Assembly: GCF_003049645.1 (NCBI RefSeq)
Contig: NZ_PYWK01000001.1
Location: 1,395,487 to 1,459,486, forward strand
Source of the DNA: Metasolibacillus fluoroglycofenilyticus
Lineage (GTDB): Bacteria; Bacillota; Bacilli; Bacillales_A; Planococcaceae
Direction of reading: 5' to 3'
DNA: 64,000 nucleotides
Within the stretch, counting starts at the first letter, position 1; the number at the start of each line of letters is the position of its first letter. Position numbers and translations under genes: made by a program. Below are positions 63,795 to 64,000 of the stretch, in pieces. Below the pieces are notes generated by a model. The model searched no databases. It had not been told where the DNA came from and saw only the letters and a program-made list of their open reading frames with translations.

Positions 63795-64000
63795 TTATGC
63801 AGTTGCGAGCTGGTAGGCAAGCATATCTTGATAATATTTATTAAGTGATGTGGCAGAAATGCCGAATTGCTCAGCTATTTCTTTCACTGTAAAGGAAGCC
63901 TCAAATAAAGCACGCTCTTGTCCAAAACGAATTGCTCCTGCCGCAATTGCGGCAGCTTTGCGCGCTGCTGGCTGCTGCTCTACTAAATAATCCTCTAAAA
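63795..64000 (-). CDS. C-terminal end of a protein with a helix-turn-helix tail (partial)
   Basis: The minus strand reads open from the window edge to a TAA at 63795-63797. About 67 residues, including a likely C-terminal helix-turn-helix (FTVKEIAEQFGISATSLNKY). Start and most of the gene lie beyond the window, so no identity is offered. Confidence 0.6.
   Translation of the reverse strand, partial: LEDYLVEQQPAARKAAAIAAGAIRFGQERALFEASFTVKEIAEQFGISATSLNKYYQDMLAYQLATA

Overview
The window looks like chromosome from an endospore-forming, low-GC Firmicute, most likely Planococcaceae (Lysinibacillus/Solibacillus-like). This is inferred from the spoIIIAH end followed by accB-accC-yqhY, a two-domain bacterial dynamin, a ypeP/ypeQ-like pair and a ba3-type oxidase. 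No rRNA, tRNA, CRISPR array, prophage or intact transposase gene was seen.

Layout. 0-4 kb: end of the spoIIIA operon, the biotin-dependent acetyl-CoA carboxylase genes accB/accC and the Asp23-family gene yqhY, with an AT-rich stand-alone nuclease-like gene wedged between accC and yqhY. 4-8.5 kb: a divergent SDR/TetR pair, an ECF sigma factor with its probable membrane anti-sigma factor, and an M32 carboxypeptidase. 8.6-11.7 kb: an AT-rich type II restriction-modification cassette (methyltransferase, endonuclease, C protein) with a textbook tandem C-box. 11.8-15.5 kb: a lipoprotein, a ba3-type oxidase operon including a 40-residue subunit IIa too short for most gene finders, and cheX. The oxidase operon has an FNR/CRP-type site placed exactly at -41.5 from the predicted start. 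15.6 kb: a Fur-box-controlled tiny transcript encoding a 28-residue membrane peptide. 16-28 kb: dynA, sulfurtransferase, metallo-hydrolase, a secreted repeat protein, an amino-acid-oxidase-like flavoprotein, an HtrA-like protease, a TauE/SafE permease and malic enzyme. 28-36 kb: two tandem pepF paralogues, chrA, a short PurC and gdhA. 36-41.6 kb: dsdA and neighbours, then a TetR regulator and a KstD-like/SRPBCC operon with a perfect 17-bp operator.

41.8-48.5 kb holds a cobinamide salvage operon (cbiZ-cbiB-cobD), a His-rich surface protein and metE under a cobalamin riboswitch. B12 salvage and the B12-independent enzyme therefore sit side by side, and the riboswitch should silence metE when salvage succeeds. 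48.9-52.7 kb has small zinc-ribbon, phosphatase and Nudix genes, a Nudix-regulator relic, and a nuclease-helicase fusion that could be a defence gene, followed by a decayed reading frame. 52.9-64 kb has trhO, glycerate kinase, dps, a structured non-coding stretch, bioY-bioB behind a BirA operator, a YisP-like synthase homologue, an exonuclease, coaW and ypeP/ypeQ.

Three repeat families recur: a ~200-bp element (A), a 150-bp two-hairpin element (B, one copy nested inside an A copy, always next to ATAAA/TTTAT), and a palindrome with a GTCCAAAA..GC core that serves again and again as an intergenic terminator. All calls come from reading the sequence; no database search was run.
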